From: Embiotoca jacksoni
Taxonomy: Eukaryota > Chordata > Actinopteri > Embiotocidae
Assembly: GCA_022577435.1 (NCBI GenBank)
Contig: JAKOON010000033.1
Span: forward strand, 569,501 to 633,500
Direction of reading: 5' to 3'
Length of the DNA: 64,000 nucleotides
The translations under genes were made by a program, and so were the position numbers. Below are positions 25,225 through 38,001 of the stretch, one piece after another. Under the pieces are notes generated by a model. It did not search any database. It worked only from the letters and a program-made list of their open reading frames with translations, and was not told the DNA's origin. Position 1 is the stretch's first letter, and every line of letters starts with the position of its first letter.

Positions 25225-26243
25225 CCCTCCCCCCCGAACATCCAGTGGTACATTCCATGATTACAAGCACTGTTTTGGCGATATCAGCTGAACTTTGAAG
25301 ACGGATGGAAGGACTCAGACATGCTGTTATGGCCTGACTCCGTGATGGATGGCGGTCATGTATGATTAATAAACAGCAGGGTATCATTGACTTAAAGCAG
25401 GGTGCCAATGACACCAGAGATGTAAACACTACTTACCCTTTACATATTCATAATTCCTACTAAATTAAAGTGTAATTTTGCGTACAAGATGCTGCAAGAA
25501 AGAAACGTGTAATTTCTCTTGGAGCCAGCATGGCAGTCGTTAATGAGCAGACCACAGATCAATTGGCTGCTCTGTACTGTAATTTAGTTCAGTCTTGGCT
25601 TTCATTACAACATCGGTGTCTGAGTGATCAATTGGCTGGTATCTCATTACCGTCTGGCCGGGCAGAAAGAGCACTCGGACCAACATCTGGGGATCTGTGG
25701 CCGTGCTGTTGGTCCAGAGAGTCCGATAGACAAGATTTACACACCCACAGTGACTGACGTATAAATAAATATAATGCAATAATGATATTTTGAACAAAAT
25801 CTGAAGAAAAACACCAACACTGAAATGCGTGACGTGTACAGATTTTTTCCATTAACATCCACCGACCATTTATGATCACCGGTGGTGATAGTGAAAGGAA
25901 AACAGCACTCAGTTTGCTCTTCGTTGCTGACCTTTATCAGATACTTACGCTCAACTACACAGATGGAATTATTCTGTCTCCAGAGCATCTCCAACCGTGA
26001 GGAACATCTGTACTACATGAGTAAAACTCAAATTTGTATTCGTGGAGGAGGATTAGCAGGAGAGGGAGCTGATGCGGAGAACATCAGCAACAGCCTTCAT
26101 GAGGACGTGTTTGGCAACAGTAAATAAACAGCATGAGAAGAAGGCTCCCGCAGCCCCTCGGGGCCCTTCTAGTACAGTAATGCACAGCTGAGTGCTCCGG
26201 AGAACGCTGCCTGTCTGCCAGCTTGCCTGCCTGTGTCACGATA

Positions 26244-26298
26244 GGGGCTGTTTGCGGGGGTGGGGGTGGGGCGGTGGGTGGAGGTGGGTGGAGGAGGG
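26244..26298 (+). repeat. G-rich tract with G-quadruplex potential
   Basis: Several runs of three to five G (GGGGG, GGGGG, GGGG, GGG, GGG) occur within about 55 bases with short loops. Confidence 0.7.
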
Positions 26299-27355
26299 TC
26301 ACATGTGCGCGGTGCTGCAGGCTTTGAGTTGTCTACAACGGTCTCCGTGTCTTTCCCCATCTCTTTCTCTGAACCGAGTCCATCGAGTGCTGGCGGGGAG
26401 TCGTTTTGTTCGCAGAGCGACTCCAGATTCAGGGTAGCAGAGGAAACACGGCTGATTAATGCAAGACATGGAAACACACCAGGCTTTCAGATGACAGTGG
26501 TGCTCCTCATTTCCCAGAGAGGCTTACAGTTAGAGGCAAGAACAAATTGCTCACCCGTGTTCAACGCAAACGCACGTCACATCAGCAGTGGAGACGTGGT
26601 GGAGGGTAAACCCTTTGTTTTATTTGCTGAAGAGAGATTGCCCACCTGTTAAATATTTAAGGATGCATTACACAAATATATGAATACGAGGGATCTGGAC
26701 TCAAAGTCACTTGGTCGCCATCTTTTGATAGTAATCCACATTTTTATTTGGATACTGAAAATAAAATGGCTGTTAAACAATATTAATAATAATGGAAGAT
26801 AAATAAACTGTTAAAAAATGTCTTTGGGGACAATTAAGTTGATGTACTTCAAAATAACACAATACAAAAATCTAAATATTTGACCCATGTACGCTTGAAA
26901 CTAGCTTTAAAATGTGTTTATATCAGTGTATATTCAGTGTGTTCCAAACCAGTGTCCTCTTATTTAATGAATGGTTTAACACACCACATCCTGTGGAGCT
27001 TTGGTCCTATGAGGAGGTATGAACTATTCCTTTAAAGAAGACATCTAAGTCAGAGGCCTAATGTATACAAGGCATCTCATGCAGCCGTGAATATCTGACA
27101 CAGCTAATGGTTGCCGCCGCCATTCCTCCCCGCTGTAACAAAACTGGCCTGATGAGATGTAGACGGGGAAGACAAGGGACAGTGGGTGAGGACGGGAGGC
27201 ATATCAGGGAAGGAACAGGGGGTACTGTGGGATTGTTATGCATGTAAGGAGGGGGAAGTGTTGCTGGAAGCGTCGAGTGGGGACGGCAAACGTCACTCCG
27301 ATCAGTCGAAAGTGTCATGACGAGTAGCGGAGCCTTGACCTCTGATGGAAAGAGG

Positions 27356-27420
27356 AGGGGGGAGGGGGGAAGGGGGCAGAAGAGGAGGAGGAGGAGGAGG
27401 AGGAGGAGGAGGAGAGGGAG
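27356..27420 (+). repeat. Purine-only (GGA)n tract
   Basis: G-rich start followed by about ten AGG units. Purine on one strand only, so triplex-capable. Confidence 0.9.
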
Positions 27421-27487
27421 ACACAAGGCAAAGTGCAAAAGAACAGAAAAGGCAGTGAGAGCAGAAACAGAGAGTGAAGGAAAAGAC

Positions 27488-27507
27488 GGGGGGGGGGGGG
27501 GGGGGGG
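27488..27507 (+). repeat. Poly-G run
   Basis: About 20 consecutive G, close to the GGA tract. Length is likely unstable and sequencing-sensitive. Confidence 0.9.
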
Positions 27508-28079
27508 AGTTTGTGGTGGGCCAACATCTAATCCTGCCAGCGCTCTGGGCTTCGGGAACAGGAGGAGTGATATCAGTAAAGACACATTCACAGCCTGCCT
27601 ATCGCTTAAACGAGGCCACTTCTCTCTTTAAAAAAAAATAAAGAATAACAAAAAAAAGAAAAAGCTCTGCTGCTTCTCTTCTCATTCATCACCTCCTCTG
27701 CAATCACACACAGAGAATGGAGGGAGACCTGCAAGCTATCTATTGCCCCCTTTAACAATCCCACTACAGCCTTATCTGAGCATTGTTCCACACTGCTGGT
27801 TCCCCTAAAACTGCTGCAAAATGGCATATTTATTAAAGAAGTCCCATTATAAAAGAAGTGTCAGATGCAGTAAAACCATTACAGCCTAATCAGGGGCAAA
27901 GACGTTCACAGCACACCAGCACAAAGGTGACGGCTGCTTCGGTGAAATAAGCACATTTCTTACTGTTACGAAAAGGCAGAAGCTGCAAAACACAACACTT
28001 ATCTGCTGCATATTAAACAGAGACACAACAGGGCCACTTTTCCCTCAGCCAAACGCCTGTGTATAATTACCAGGGTCTA

Positions 28080-28345
28080 ACAAACCACTTCATAAACCAT
28101 TAGAGTGATGTTGATATCATACGGGCCAATAAGATGCCATCAGATTAATTAATAGAATCATTTGTACCGGCACGTCGCTGGGAGGATCCCGATGACATTT
28201 AATTTATGCCAGATGCCGGGAAAAGCACCAGAACAGTATGTCAGCTCTGTCATTACACAATGACAACCCATACATCACCGCGGAGCTTTATACTGCCAGT
28301 GGACACGAGCGAAATTGTCTGATAATGGAAATGTTATTTCACTTT
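28080..28345. other. Candidate conserved non-coding segment near ppfia2
   Basis: Unique sequence with CAGATTAATTAATAGAATCA and CATTTAATTTATGCCAGATG phrases, CpG-containing, without low-complexity DNA. It sits in the presumed intron 1.7 kb from the coding exon. Texture only. Confidence 0.25.
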
Positions 28346-29917
28346 GGCAGCCTTCTCTTAAAAAAAAGTGGTGGGAACATTTTTACGGGAGAGGAATATA
28401 GACCCCCAATTTGCTATTCCAACAATAAACGAGAAAAGACGTGCATTCAAAGGTGAGAAAAGAGTGGGAGGGTTGATGTCTTTTTACGTTCTCCAACTCA
28501 ATGTGAGGAGCTTCTGAGTATTTGAAAGCATCGATGAGCAGCATTTTATAGCGCTTCAATTTTCCCTTTTTATTTTGTCTTGTTCTCTCCACTGTATTTT
28601 ATGTCCACTTGTCTAACTTCTGAAGACCATAAAAGCCTTGAGGCTAAACTATGAGCTTGAAGAGCACATAACCCCGAGTTCAAACCTGCAGTCTGAGATG
28701 AATCCGAGATTACACACAGCAAAGGCGGTCTCTGGTAAAAGGAAAAGCATATTTAAAACATCTCGAGACACAGACTCGGAGGATCCCTTTCACACGGCAG
28801 ATTGAGGAGGTGTAAGTGTGTTAATTTAAATTATTCTAAAGGCCATGGGGCAAGAAGTAAAAAAAACATATTTAAAAAAGGATACTGAAATGATTTTGTG
28901 GTTGGTTTATTTAAAAGAAAGGAAGTATCATTTTAACACTTCAAACCCCCTTTCAATTTTAATGTGCGATCACACCAAAGCTAATACAGATGCACTTTAC
29001 GCCTTCGCCTGTGTCTCTGAAACCACGCGGATTACTGTGCTATCAGCGGGCACCGCCTGCGAACAAAGTCCTCCTCTCTCCACCAGCAAACCTCCAGAGT
29101 CTCTTGGAAACACAGTGGGGAAAAGCGTGTGACTGGAATTACTGACACAGTTTTAGAAAGTGCTAATCTCCATTTACTGTAGAAATTATTACGTAAGACC
29201 TTCATTTCTCCAAATACTGCTGAAAGATCAACTAACCACACACCAAAATTTTAACCAAACTGTTTAATTGATTTGACTTCAGACGACGGCGAGTTTGCTG
29301 TGTCATCCAGCCAACATGGCTGAATGCACTCTCAATGTCTGATTACTCCTGCTATTTTAAATAGCAACTTGTTTTGGACACGGAAACGTGGCTCATTTGA
29401 TGCATACTTTATCGAAAGTGCTTTACAAAATCATCTGCATGTAATGGAAATCCAACCGCTTATTGAATATTTAAAGGAGTGCAACAAGTACTCCAAATTC
29501 ATTCTCCCAAACAATAAACTCGGTTGCATGATTTCATTCGGACTTTCAAATTTCATCTGGAGTTAGTGAGAGTCGCTGAGTTGGAAAATTCTCCAAAGTG
29601 ATGCCACTGGAAGACACACAATGTTTGTGCCATGTTCACTTAAGCGTAGTCAAGTGATGTGCTGTAAATTAAAAGATAATTACCCTCTTTAAATTAACAC
29701 CACGGCTGGGGAAGAATATATCGCGCGTTGCTCGTATCGCAAGTTGTGAAAGAGAACAAAGCAATGCAACCCCATACTGTATGAAACAGGATCTAAACAG
29801 GAGGAAGATCACAGAGTTCAGATGCCTTCATTGCACGTCTCCCCACGTTTCCTGTCCGCATCAGAAACGATTAAAAAGAGTCAACAAAGGCCAAAAGTCA
29901 AAAGAGGCATTGGTGTT

Positions 29918-29923
29918 GCTCAC
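29918..29923 (-). other. 5' splice donor of the ppfia2 exon
   Basis: On the minus strand the coding sequence ends in CAG and is followed at once by GTGAGC, a near-consensus donor. The break falls exactly after codon 83 (Gln), so the intron is phase 0. This matches the position after SALPQ where the family protein continues with a segment absent from the open frame here. Confidence 0.93.
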
Positions 29924-30172
29924 CTGTGGCAGGGCGGAGCTGAGCTGGCGCTGCAGCGAGTCTCGGTCGTAGATGACATCCTGGAGATGCTGCTGGGCCA
30001 GTCCGAGGCTCTCCTGGGTTTCCCTCAGCGTGTCCAGCAGCCGGTCCCTCTCGTCCAGCATATTGACCATCAGCTGCTCAAAGTGGGAGTCCGGGTCCGA
30101 GCCGCTGCTCTGAGAGCCGCGCTGGCTCAGCGCCGTGTCCTCGCTGATGGTGGGCATCACCTCGCACATCAT
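29924..30172 (-). CDS. ppfia2: First coding exon of liprin-alpha-2 (partial CDS, residues 1-83)
   Basis: Liprin-alpha proteins are presynaptic active-zone scaffolds. From family knowledge, their N-terminal coiled coils self-associate and bind RIM and ELKS, and their C-terminal SAM domains bind LAR-type receptor tyrosine phosphatases. Read on the minus strand, the exon begins MMCEVMPTISEDT, followed by a Ser/Gln/Gly-rich stretch (about residues 16-28). From about residue 30 it continues with FEQLMVNMLDERDRLLDTLR and then a heptad-like coiled-coil start to residue 83 (SALPQ). The SQRGSQSSGSD linker and the DVIYDRDSLQRQL segment fit the alpha-2 paralogue better than alpha-1, judged from memory of the family. 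The ATG has A at -3 and a second ATG follows directly. The frame runs open past the donor for 20 codons of intron, which are not coding. The rest of the protein (over 1,000 residues in the family) lies outside the window at lower coordinates. Confidence 0.95.
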
Positions 30173-30182
30173 CTTGGCTCTG

Positions 30183-30200
30183 CTGAGGAGGATGCAGATC
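30183..30200 (-). other. 3' splice acceptor and pyrimidine tract before the ppfia2 start exon
   Basis: Read on the minus strand, a pyrimidine-rich run ending CATCCTCCTCAG precedes CAGAGCCAAG and the start codon. Exon sequence would then begin at 30182, giving a ten-base 5' UTR within this exon. The transcript must then start in at least one upstream non-coding exon at higher coordinates. An upstream run of T on the plus strand (A on the minus strand) does not add to the tract. The call is an inference from sequence only. Confidence 0.75.
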
Positions 30201-30627
30201 GGACGTCAGTTTTTTTTTTTTAAATTAACGCAGAGCGTGTGGTGGTCCTCACCGTTTATCACACAGTCGCCGCCACTTATATTACACACAACTCACTCGC
30301 TTAACTGCTGATCTTGATGGCATTTCATATATCAAGATGTTAACCTATTATTTGCTCAAATTTGACTGGTAAAATATAATTTTATCTCCTTTTTCTTCTT
30401 CTGTTGACCCCGAAGAGAAAATTAGCCTCCTTTATGTAACAAAAAGTACAGTTTGTCATTTAAAAAAGCAAGAGGCTGCATATTCCCTTTTAGGGCCACC
30501 ACACCACCGTATATTAGTACATTTGAAAGTCAAAAGGTTAAATTAATTCTCAGCTTTACAAGAATAATCACAACATAAGTGGCCAATACTAAAGGCAGCT
30601 GAACGTGATTCTGAGTTCGTCAGTGAG

Positions 30628-30643
30628 TGACCTGAGATGACCT
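30628..30643 (-). promoter_or_regulatory. Exact DR4 nuclear-receptor-type direct repeat
   Basis: Two perfect TGACCT half-sites (30628-30633 and 30638-30643) are separated by GAGA. On the minus strand this is AGGTCA, four bases, AGGTCA, the spacing bound by thyroid-hormone receptor or LXR with RXR. It lies about 450 bp upstream of the ppfia2 coding exon, in presumed 5' intron. Binding is not shown. Confidence 0.45.
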
Positions 30644-30882
30644 TTGAGCGTGAACAAAACATTTTTTTATCAGCCAATAGATGACATAGAAAAAGATCTT
30701 ATTGGCTCAGTGTTCTTTTTACATTTAAGCAATAATAAAAAAAAATAAAAAAAAAATGGGTCTGTGCATATAAGACAAGCAAAACAATTCATGTGAGGAA
30801 GATGAGTAACTAGTACAAAGCAAAACAAACGTGTCTCTCTCCGTCTCTGTCTACTGCCGACTTCACATGCCTGTGTGTGAAT

Positions 30883-30907
30883 ACACACACACACACACAC
30901 ACACACC
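30883..30907 (+). repeat. Short (CA)n microsatellite
   Basis: About 12 CA units. Confidence 0.9.
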
Positions 30908-31989
30908 ACCGTTTGTATGGCTGTGTCTAAGTGGCTGGGCCTGACACAGTTGGAGCTTGGCTCCGCGTCACCCCGGCGTTTCAAAGCTGCAGAGACGTCT
31001 TGGGATGCTGGGCGTTCTGCCCCAGATTTCACGCTTGTGCTGTTTAATGGGCCAGCCCAGATCGGGTTGCATAATACATCGTATCTATGCTATAGTGGAT
31101 ATATGAAGCCGTATTCCAGCTTCCCTCAGGGGCTTTCAAAAGCGTCAGGAGTCATTGTAACCGATGGGCCGGTTCATGGGCTGAAAGTACGTCGGCATCA
31201 TCATCCGAGTCAGACATGATGAAGCAAAAAAAAAAAAAAAGCCACCGGTTATTAAAAATGTAAGTAATTCAACATAAAGCACGAGAGAAAATGAGAGTAT
31301 ACTCCATTTACAGAAACTTAGATTGGAAAATATGATACACCGTTTAACAGCAATTAAATACCGTATTTATCGCACCAAGCTTTCAACCTTCAGGACCTCA
31401 GGAGGACATTGAGCATTCATGGTCTCAGCTGTTTTGGTGTAATGACAGACGAGCTAACTGCTCATTACAGTATTTCCATGTAGCGTATAAGGTGAATATA
31501 ACAGTTTTTAAGTCGTTCGAAGGCGCACAGCTAATTTCCTGTCCCGCTTTAAGCGAGCTACCGTTAGGCTAATGTTAACTATGTCACGTTGGCTCATGTT
31601 TACTGAAATTACGGAGACTATGGCTTCGTTGAACATGACATGCAAATATGGCATGACGACATCACAAACATGCTACTAACGTGATAACAATGACTTTTCA
31701 AGCATGCTTTTGCTACTTTCAGTTCAAGGTAGTTGCGACACTGCTCTTAACTGAATGCACAGATATTGTGGCTATTCGAAGTCGTCCAGAGCAATACTGA
31801 CAGAAATCGTGACTGAGATACCTTCAAAAGTAAAACCAAACATATTTCAACTCTCCTTTTTCAATCATCTACCAAATATTAAACGTGTCAATCAGTTGCT
31901 GCACAGGCAACAGTACCCTACTTGCAAGTTCGTGATCAATTTGTCTTAAACGGAAGGCCACAGCCACTCAGTGTCTTGACCTAGGCCAG

Positions 31990-32280
31990 GTTAATTTAGT
32001 GAGGTTTCAATATCCCATTGCTGAGACTTGGTCCCCTCTGGATTACAATGCCAGGTCTGTGTCCCAGCATGTCCTGGCAGTGAGACGGGGTCTCCCATAT
32101 CTTCTGCGGGCACCCGGCCAGGCTCCCACCGGTTCACCATTCAGCCACCATCCGCTGCCATTTAGACTGCAGGGACCGAGCCCGCATGCTGCTTGGCTGG
32201 ACGCACCGCACATGCCAGTCTTCTCTTGGAGAGCTGGGGCCGGCTGGCGGAAGGACTGCGGCATCGGGTGTGCATTTTAA
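31990..32280. other. GC-rich, CpG-containing block of unknown origin
   Basis: About 290 bp markedly richer in G and C than both flanks. It is open on both strands (93 codons plus, 73 minus) without a recognisable domain. It could be a promoter-type island for the upstream ppfia2 exon or an inserted repeat. The sharp edges favour insertion. Confidence 0.35.
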
Positions 32281-33027
32281 GTGGAGGGTAGTGATTTATT
32301 CCTCACTGTGGCCCAAAACATGATAGTTGTGCAAACGGAGGAAGATGCTAGATTTATTATAGATGCAGGTTTTATTGTTTTTTTAGTTGTGACAATCTTT
32401 TAAAAGGAACAGTCCACTCTTGAATCTTCAACTAGTAAGAAAAAGTCTGTTTTTCTTAGTAATCCGTGCTCATTTTCTATGAAGCTAATTTATAAGTCTA
32501 CTTTAGTTGAGAATTTCAATTAGATTTCCAAATGCGTGAACAATTGCACCTGATTCTGAGGGTTTAACCACAATACACCAACAAACATGCCCTGAAATAC
32601 CAGGCCCATTTTTGTTGTTTAACAGTGTTTTATTTCTCCTTTAAGCTGTGCAGAAAGTGTATTGAGGATGTTTTTTCTTTCTGCTTCATGGCACATAGAG
32701 TCCCCTTTTGTACCGTTCCTGCACCTTATGCTTTGATCTCACCGTGGCAGCCCTTTAAATCATTTCTACTGTCTATGAAAAATCAATAGATACGGAGCGA
32801 AAGTGCACTGACTGATCTGCTTTTGTCTGCGCTTTTCAGCCTTCATGAAAACTGAAAACATGCGCCATCGCTCTATGAAACATTTATCTGCTTAATTGTG
32901 CCATTTGAAAGGCATCAGTTAAAGTTGTAATTCAGAAAAAAAAAAAAAAAGACTGAGCAATAGCTCTTGTCTGTAAAGCCCGGAGGCAAAATGCAGCGAT
33001 AAACACCCACCACTTTCCCTAAAATTC

Positions 33028-33048
33028 CCTTTTTTTTTTTTTTTTTTT
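33028..33048 (+). repeat. Poly-T tract
   Basis: Run of about 19 T. Confidence 0.9.
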
Positions 33049-33099
33049 GCTCCTCAGCGGCTCAGTATTTGTTCTACGCCGTTATCGGAGGGCATGTTT

Positions 33100-36000
33100 G
33101 TGCAGCCAGACATTAGTTTCTCTCCAGTGTGGAGCAGTGTTGCTGACAGGTAAGAGTTAGTGTGATCCTCTTGAATAGATATACTCTCATGACCCACAGT
33201 GGGCAGTGTGAGGAATGTGCGGGCTGAGAGCTCTTTTTGCCAGCCGGGATGCAGATGCCGGCCAGATTGCTCTCGCTAGCAGCAACAATAGTATTTTCCT
33301 GCAAAGCCAATTTGACCACCATTAAAATAGATACTCGGTCGACAGATAATCCAAGGGCCTGAAACAGAACGCCTACTGATAGTCTTTCTGTGCTCATTTC
33401 CTCTGCAGTGCAAACTCACAGCACATTATGATAATGTACATCAGGAAAAAGCTGCCCTCAAATTCCACTAGCATGTCAGACTATGCGGCATAAATGCACA
33501 TCAAATGATGAATATGTAAGATTTTATCTGTCAGAGTGATACTCAGTGAGAGAACTGGATTTCTGAAGGAATAGACTGAGAGTGTTGTAAAAAAACAGAT
33601 GAGAGTTAAGTGGCTGAGTTTAGTGCAGCTGGTTAAAGATGTTAAATGTGAGGCTTGAAGTATTCAGGAATCACGGGAGGCAGGAACTGCAGCACGCTCA
33701 ATTGAACACATTGTGGGCCACAGATGTAATAAGAAGTGCACACAGACAGACATGCAGGGATCATTGGGCTTTTCTCTCCATGCCATATGCCAATCAATGA
33801 ATTATTCAAGGGGATAGGAGTGAGGTTTTTCTTCCCAATCAGTGCACCAAATCCAGAGCCCCGTTTTCCGCCTCATCCGAGCTCAAACACCAAGCTCACG
33901 GCTCGCTGGCGACAGAAAGTTGTATCATGAAACCATGAAAAGATCCAGATCTATAACAGCAAAACCTTCATGAACAATTTGGATTTTTATTTTGAAAGAG
34001 TTCAGGGCTGTAGGCTTGTGAAAATCAAAGGTAGACTGAAAGGTATGTTGAAAAGACAGTCAACCTGGAAAAAGGTGAGACGAGCTAATTGTTCAAAAGG
34101 GTATAAGAGTGTAGTTTTGAAAAGTCTGTCCCTGAAGGCCTTCATTAGTTTCACTCGGTTGTAGACAACAAAAACTGAGCTGGACAGGGAAGTTAAAACC
34201 TTCTCAACTTCTCACCTCTGCACCAGGTCGATCGTCAAAGTGTAAAGGGTGTGCGTTCAGACGCTGTTCTGCCAATGAAGAGACACTTCATCCGAAGCAT
34301 ACCGACAGTGTAGTTGCCAGTGCCTGTGCCCAATCTGTGCTGCACATGCATTGAATTTATCATCTTTTGCAACACTGCCTGATTCATTGCCCAATCCAGA
34401 CAGTTGGGGGAAAGAAAAAAAACACGACCATTGGACAACATCGTGCTAAAGAGCGATCCTCTATGCGTCCTCGTGTCTTCATATTCCTTTCATTTCTGTA
34501 CTGATCACAACACTTACAACCAACGTTAATAATAAAAGAGCGGTCGCAAGCTGTATGTGCTTCAGTGTTGGCTGATATCGGCCACGTCGCATTCACAAAT
34601 AAAAACAAGCGTGAACAGGCGTCGTCGCATATTGTTGGGTTTTGTTCATATTCAGATGACTTGGGACAAACTGAACAGATTTCTTGCTTTCATAGTAAAG
34701 GAGGAATGTCTGTCTCCGTGTCCGCCATTTTGTCTGCAGCTCGGTACACTTAGCTGGCAACTGTGAAGTGTTTCAACGCGCCACGCTGTTTGGACATTTG
34801 TGGTAGAAATCGGGCAGGAATATGTAGCGTTTCAGAGTTCGTAGGCGTGCGCACGTGCGGCCTGCATGGATCAACGACTGCACAAATATTGGAGGAGGAT
34901 AGGTTTTAAAAAAAAATGGGAAAGGGATGTAAAAATTGGTGGTTTTGGAATCGTCTCATTTTAAGACACAAGAGTGCTAATATTGTAGAAACTGATTTAG
35001 TTTGTACTGACTTGAACCTGAACTACTACAGTTTAACTTTGGGCAGCCTCTGTAAACAAACAATATATTTCGCATTATCATCTTTAAAAATAGTGAAACG
35101 GAAAAACAGCGGGACGAAGACAAAATCGTACAAACAAACCTCTGGAAGAATGAAGCAGGCGGTGAACTATTGTATCTATAAGGGACAGATGTAAATTTTG
35201 CCACATAATGTAGAGCCACTCCATTTTTTTTGCCAGCGAACAAATCAGCGAGCTGCAGCTAATTTCCTGAATGTCTTCAGTTAATCTCATTAATGGGAAC
35301 AATTGTGCGAGATAGATAAGGAGCAGCACACAAAACAAGCAGCATGTTCCTGAGCTGTACGTGGCCAAGTGAGGCAAATTCAGCCCTATTCACCACCTGG
35401 GAAACATCAAACGGCATGCGGAGCGCGAGCGCGTGCAGAACAGGCGGCGGACTGAACACGACACTCTGTGGCTTTGGAGATAAGCCGTACCACTGAATGC
35501 TTGTTGAGCTGACTTTGGAGAGACTAAAATAAAAACCAGCGTTATTTAATAGTGTGTTTAAAGCCTCGTTATCGTCAAGCATGGAATTAATAATGCTTTA
35601 ACTCATTAGGCGAGGAGATGGTCATTTAGAAATGTGTGCAAAAAAAAAAAAAAGTTGGTCCAAAAAGCTCATTATACACCTAATTTTTGCTGAACTGCGA
35701 GGTCAACTTTTCACATATTTGTAACAATCCATTAGACTCATTCAAGCTCATTTCCTCACAACACGAATCAGAGAGCGCGACCAAATTGTTTTGATGATAA
35801 TGCACTTCACTTGCATCAAGACCAGAAGCAGCAAGCTGATTACACGCGTCCGTCTGTGGCTGCCAGGGGAGCTGACTAGTGGGAAATTCCACTTTTAAAT
35901 AATGTCTGTGTTTGATTTCTTGGCATGCAGCTGAGCACAAAGTGCATCTTACAGACCGCATTGATGAACTCAAAAGGGTAATGGGAAAGCTGTTGTGCGC

Positions 36001-37990
36001 CGCTCTCTCCCGCTTTGGCATCCATATCAGGCCAACAGGTGGGGGAGAAGGAGCGACGCAGCGTTTTTGTGAATGGAACTGGCCAGATTGCACGGTACAC
36101 TCATAGTGCTGAAAAAAAAATAATCTCATTCATATGGCACCCTCCACCACAGAGACTTCTGACAACCAGGAGACAGCCTGCCAAGAAAAACAACAATTAA
36201 AGTCTATTGAATATATTCATGGCCACAGGAACGTACGATTGCAAGCAGGATGGAGAATACTATCAACTGGTCTTCAGCGCTGAATGCTGATCTGTAACCT
36301 GTGACTCTGTGGGGTGACGCAGCAGTTATGCATGATGAAAAAAGAAAAAAGAAAAATCCATTCATGCTAATTTATTTGTTTTAGTGGAGAACTGTGATCA
36401 CTTCAAGTTACTGAAAAAAAACATTGGGCTGATGGGGGAGAAATAAAAAAAATGTACTTCATCTTCTCACATGAAAACTATCACAAGGTTTTCAAAAGAC
36501 AAAATGTCATATGACTGTTTTTAGACAGAGCCACCACTGAAGACACTGCAATCATCTCGTGCCATTGTTTTCATGCTTGTTGTTGGGTTTGAGCAGCATG
36601 AGGTGTACAATCCACTTTTTAAAAAGAATTGTAGACTTGGTATTAAAATGTTAACTTCACTATGAGTGATGTAATTTTAAGTTTAACATTAGATACTATT
36701 CTTTGTTATAATAAGCCACTGCACATGCCAAAGTAAATGTGACTGTAGTGTAAAACTGAAACATTTTCCTTTTTCTGCGTTAGTAATTTTAAGCTTGAAA
36801 AAAAACGCTTTTCCTCCACGGATTTGGCGTCTCAGCTTTGCTCCGGCTCTTCACTGAAGCTGCATGATCTTTACCCTAAGTGAAATATTCATATACCCGA
36901 GATGTGTGATAGGTGCGGTGTGAGCCCACCGGTGGGTCAGAGAGCTGTTAAGATGGTTAATTGATGGACAGAGAGCGAACTGGCATCTTTTCAGACAATC
37001 AATGATTCATTGAAGTCTTTGTTTTCAAGCTGCTTTTGATGCTTTTCTTTAGGTTTTGTGCTTTGGATTCTTATTTATATTAGTTGCATTGCTGAATTCA
37101 ACATTTCACAAGAGGGAGAATATGCCACATACTGTTTTAAAAGTTACATAATCCCTCTTTAAGATGTTTTCGACTACATCCTGCAGTTTATGAAAGGCTT
37201 AGTTCTAGAAGAAGGGAGAGTGCAGTCCTCCAACTGACCGGAAACCCCTTGCAAAAACAGGATTTACTGGACAGCAATAGATTTTTTTTGTTGGACTTAT
37301 AAAGGCAGAAGGCTGTATATATTTTTAGATGTTTTATACAATAATGTAATACTTAGCTTTTATGAGGCAGAGAAAAAAAAAATTCAATACAGCCTCTCCC
37401 TCCAACAATGTTACTCCTGCAATGTGTAAAAGACTCCAAGAAACAGAATTTAAACATCCTGATCACACGTATGTAAAATCATTTTTGGTAAATTATGAAT
37501 TAGTCTCATTGTAAAGTGTTATTTGTACACCAGTATACTGACAGTCATGTTGAAGAATAAGTAGGAATGAAAAATCATCTTATGCACACTATGAACACTT
37601 AGATTCTATAGTTGTTCACGTTTTAGTGCTTTAAATAGTTCATCTGGATACAAGAAAAGGAACAAAGACACCAGATTCAGGTTAACACCTGGTAACACAA
37701 TCAGAACCCATAATAATGTCCATAAAGAAAAGGAGAAATACTACAATCAATCATACAAGAGAGAGAAAACACTGTGAAGAAAACAGAGGTTTAAATTCAA
37801 AGTGATTGCAAGTGTTAACGGTGTACAAAAGAGCGACAATTAAATTCAAAATTTAAATGAATATTTTAAAGTTGAGCTGGTCTTTTCCCACCATGAGCTA
37901 TTTCATCTGTAGTGGAGCCACAAGCGTGCTGGTTCTCATCCTCGTCATCCACAACAGTCTGGGAACACACCACATATGTCACTGGTAGCA
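33100..37990. other. Non-coding, nothing recognised
   Basis: AT-rich unique sequence with short A-runs. The longest open frame (about 149 codons, minus strand near 35.7-36.1 kb) carries no motif. Confidence 0.5.
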
Positions 37991-38001
37991 CAACTCCAAT
38001 C

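Larger units (their letters stand above)
1..29923 (-). other. Presumed ppfia2 intron after coding exon 1; no further exon seen
   Basis: Everything from the donor down to the window edge should be transcribed as intron if ppfia2 is intact. I looked for the expected continuation (a segment beginning EFAALTKEL and the following LLLEHLECLVSRHERS stretch) and found neither among the open frames. The region is mostly unique AT-rich DNA with the microsatellites and transposon relics listed separately. Confidence 0.6.

Noticed and set aside
27058..27591. 177-codon minus-strand open frame with poly-Leu and poly-Ser
   Set aside because: Driven by the GGA and poly-G tracts.
29861..29923. Extension of the ppfia2 frame beyond codon 83
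   Set aside because: It follows a consensus GTGAGC donor and the residues do not resemble the family, so it is intron read-through.
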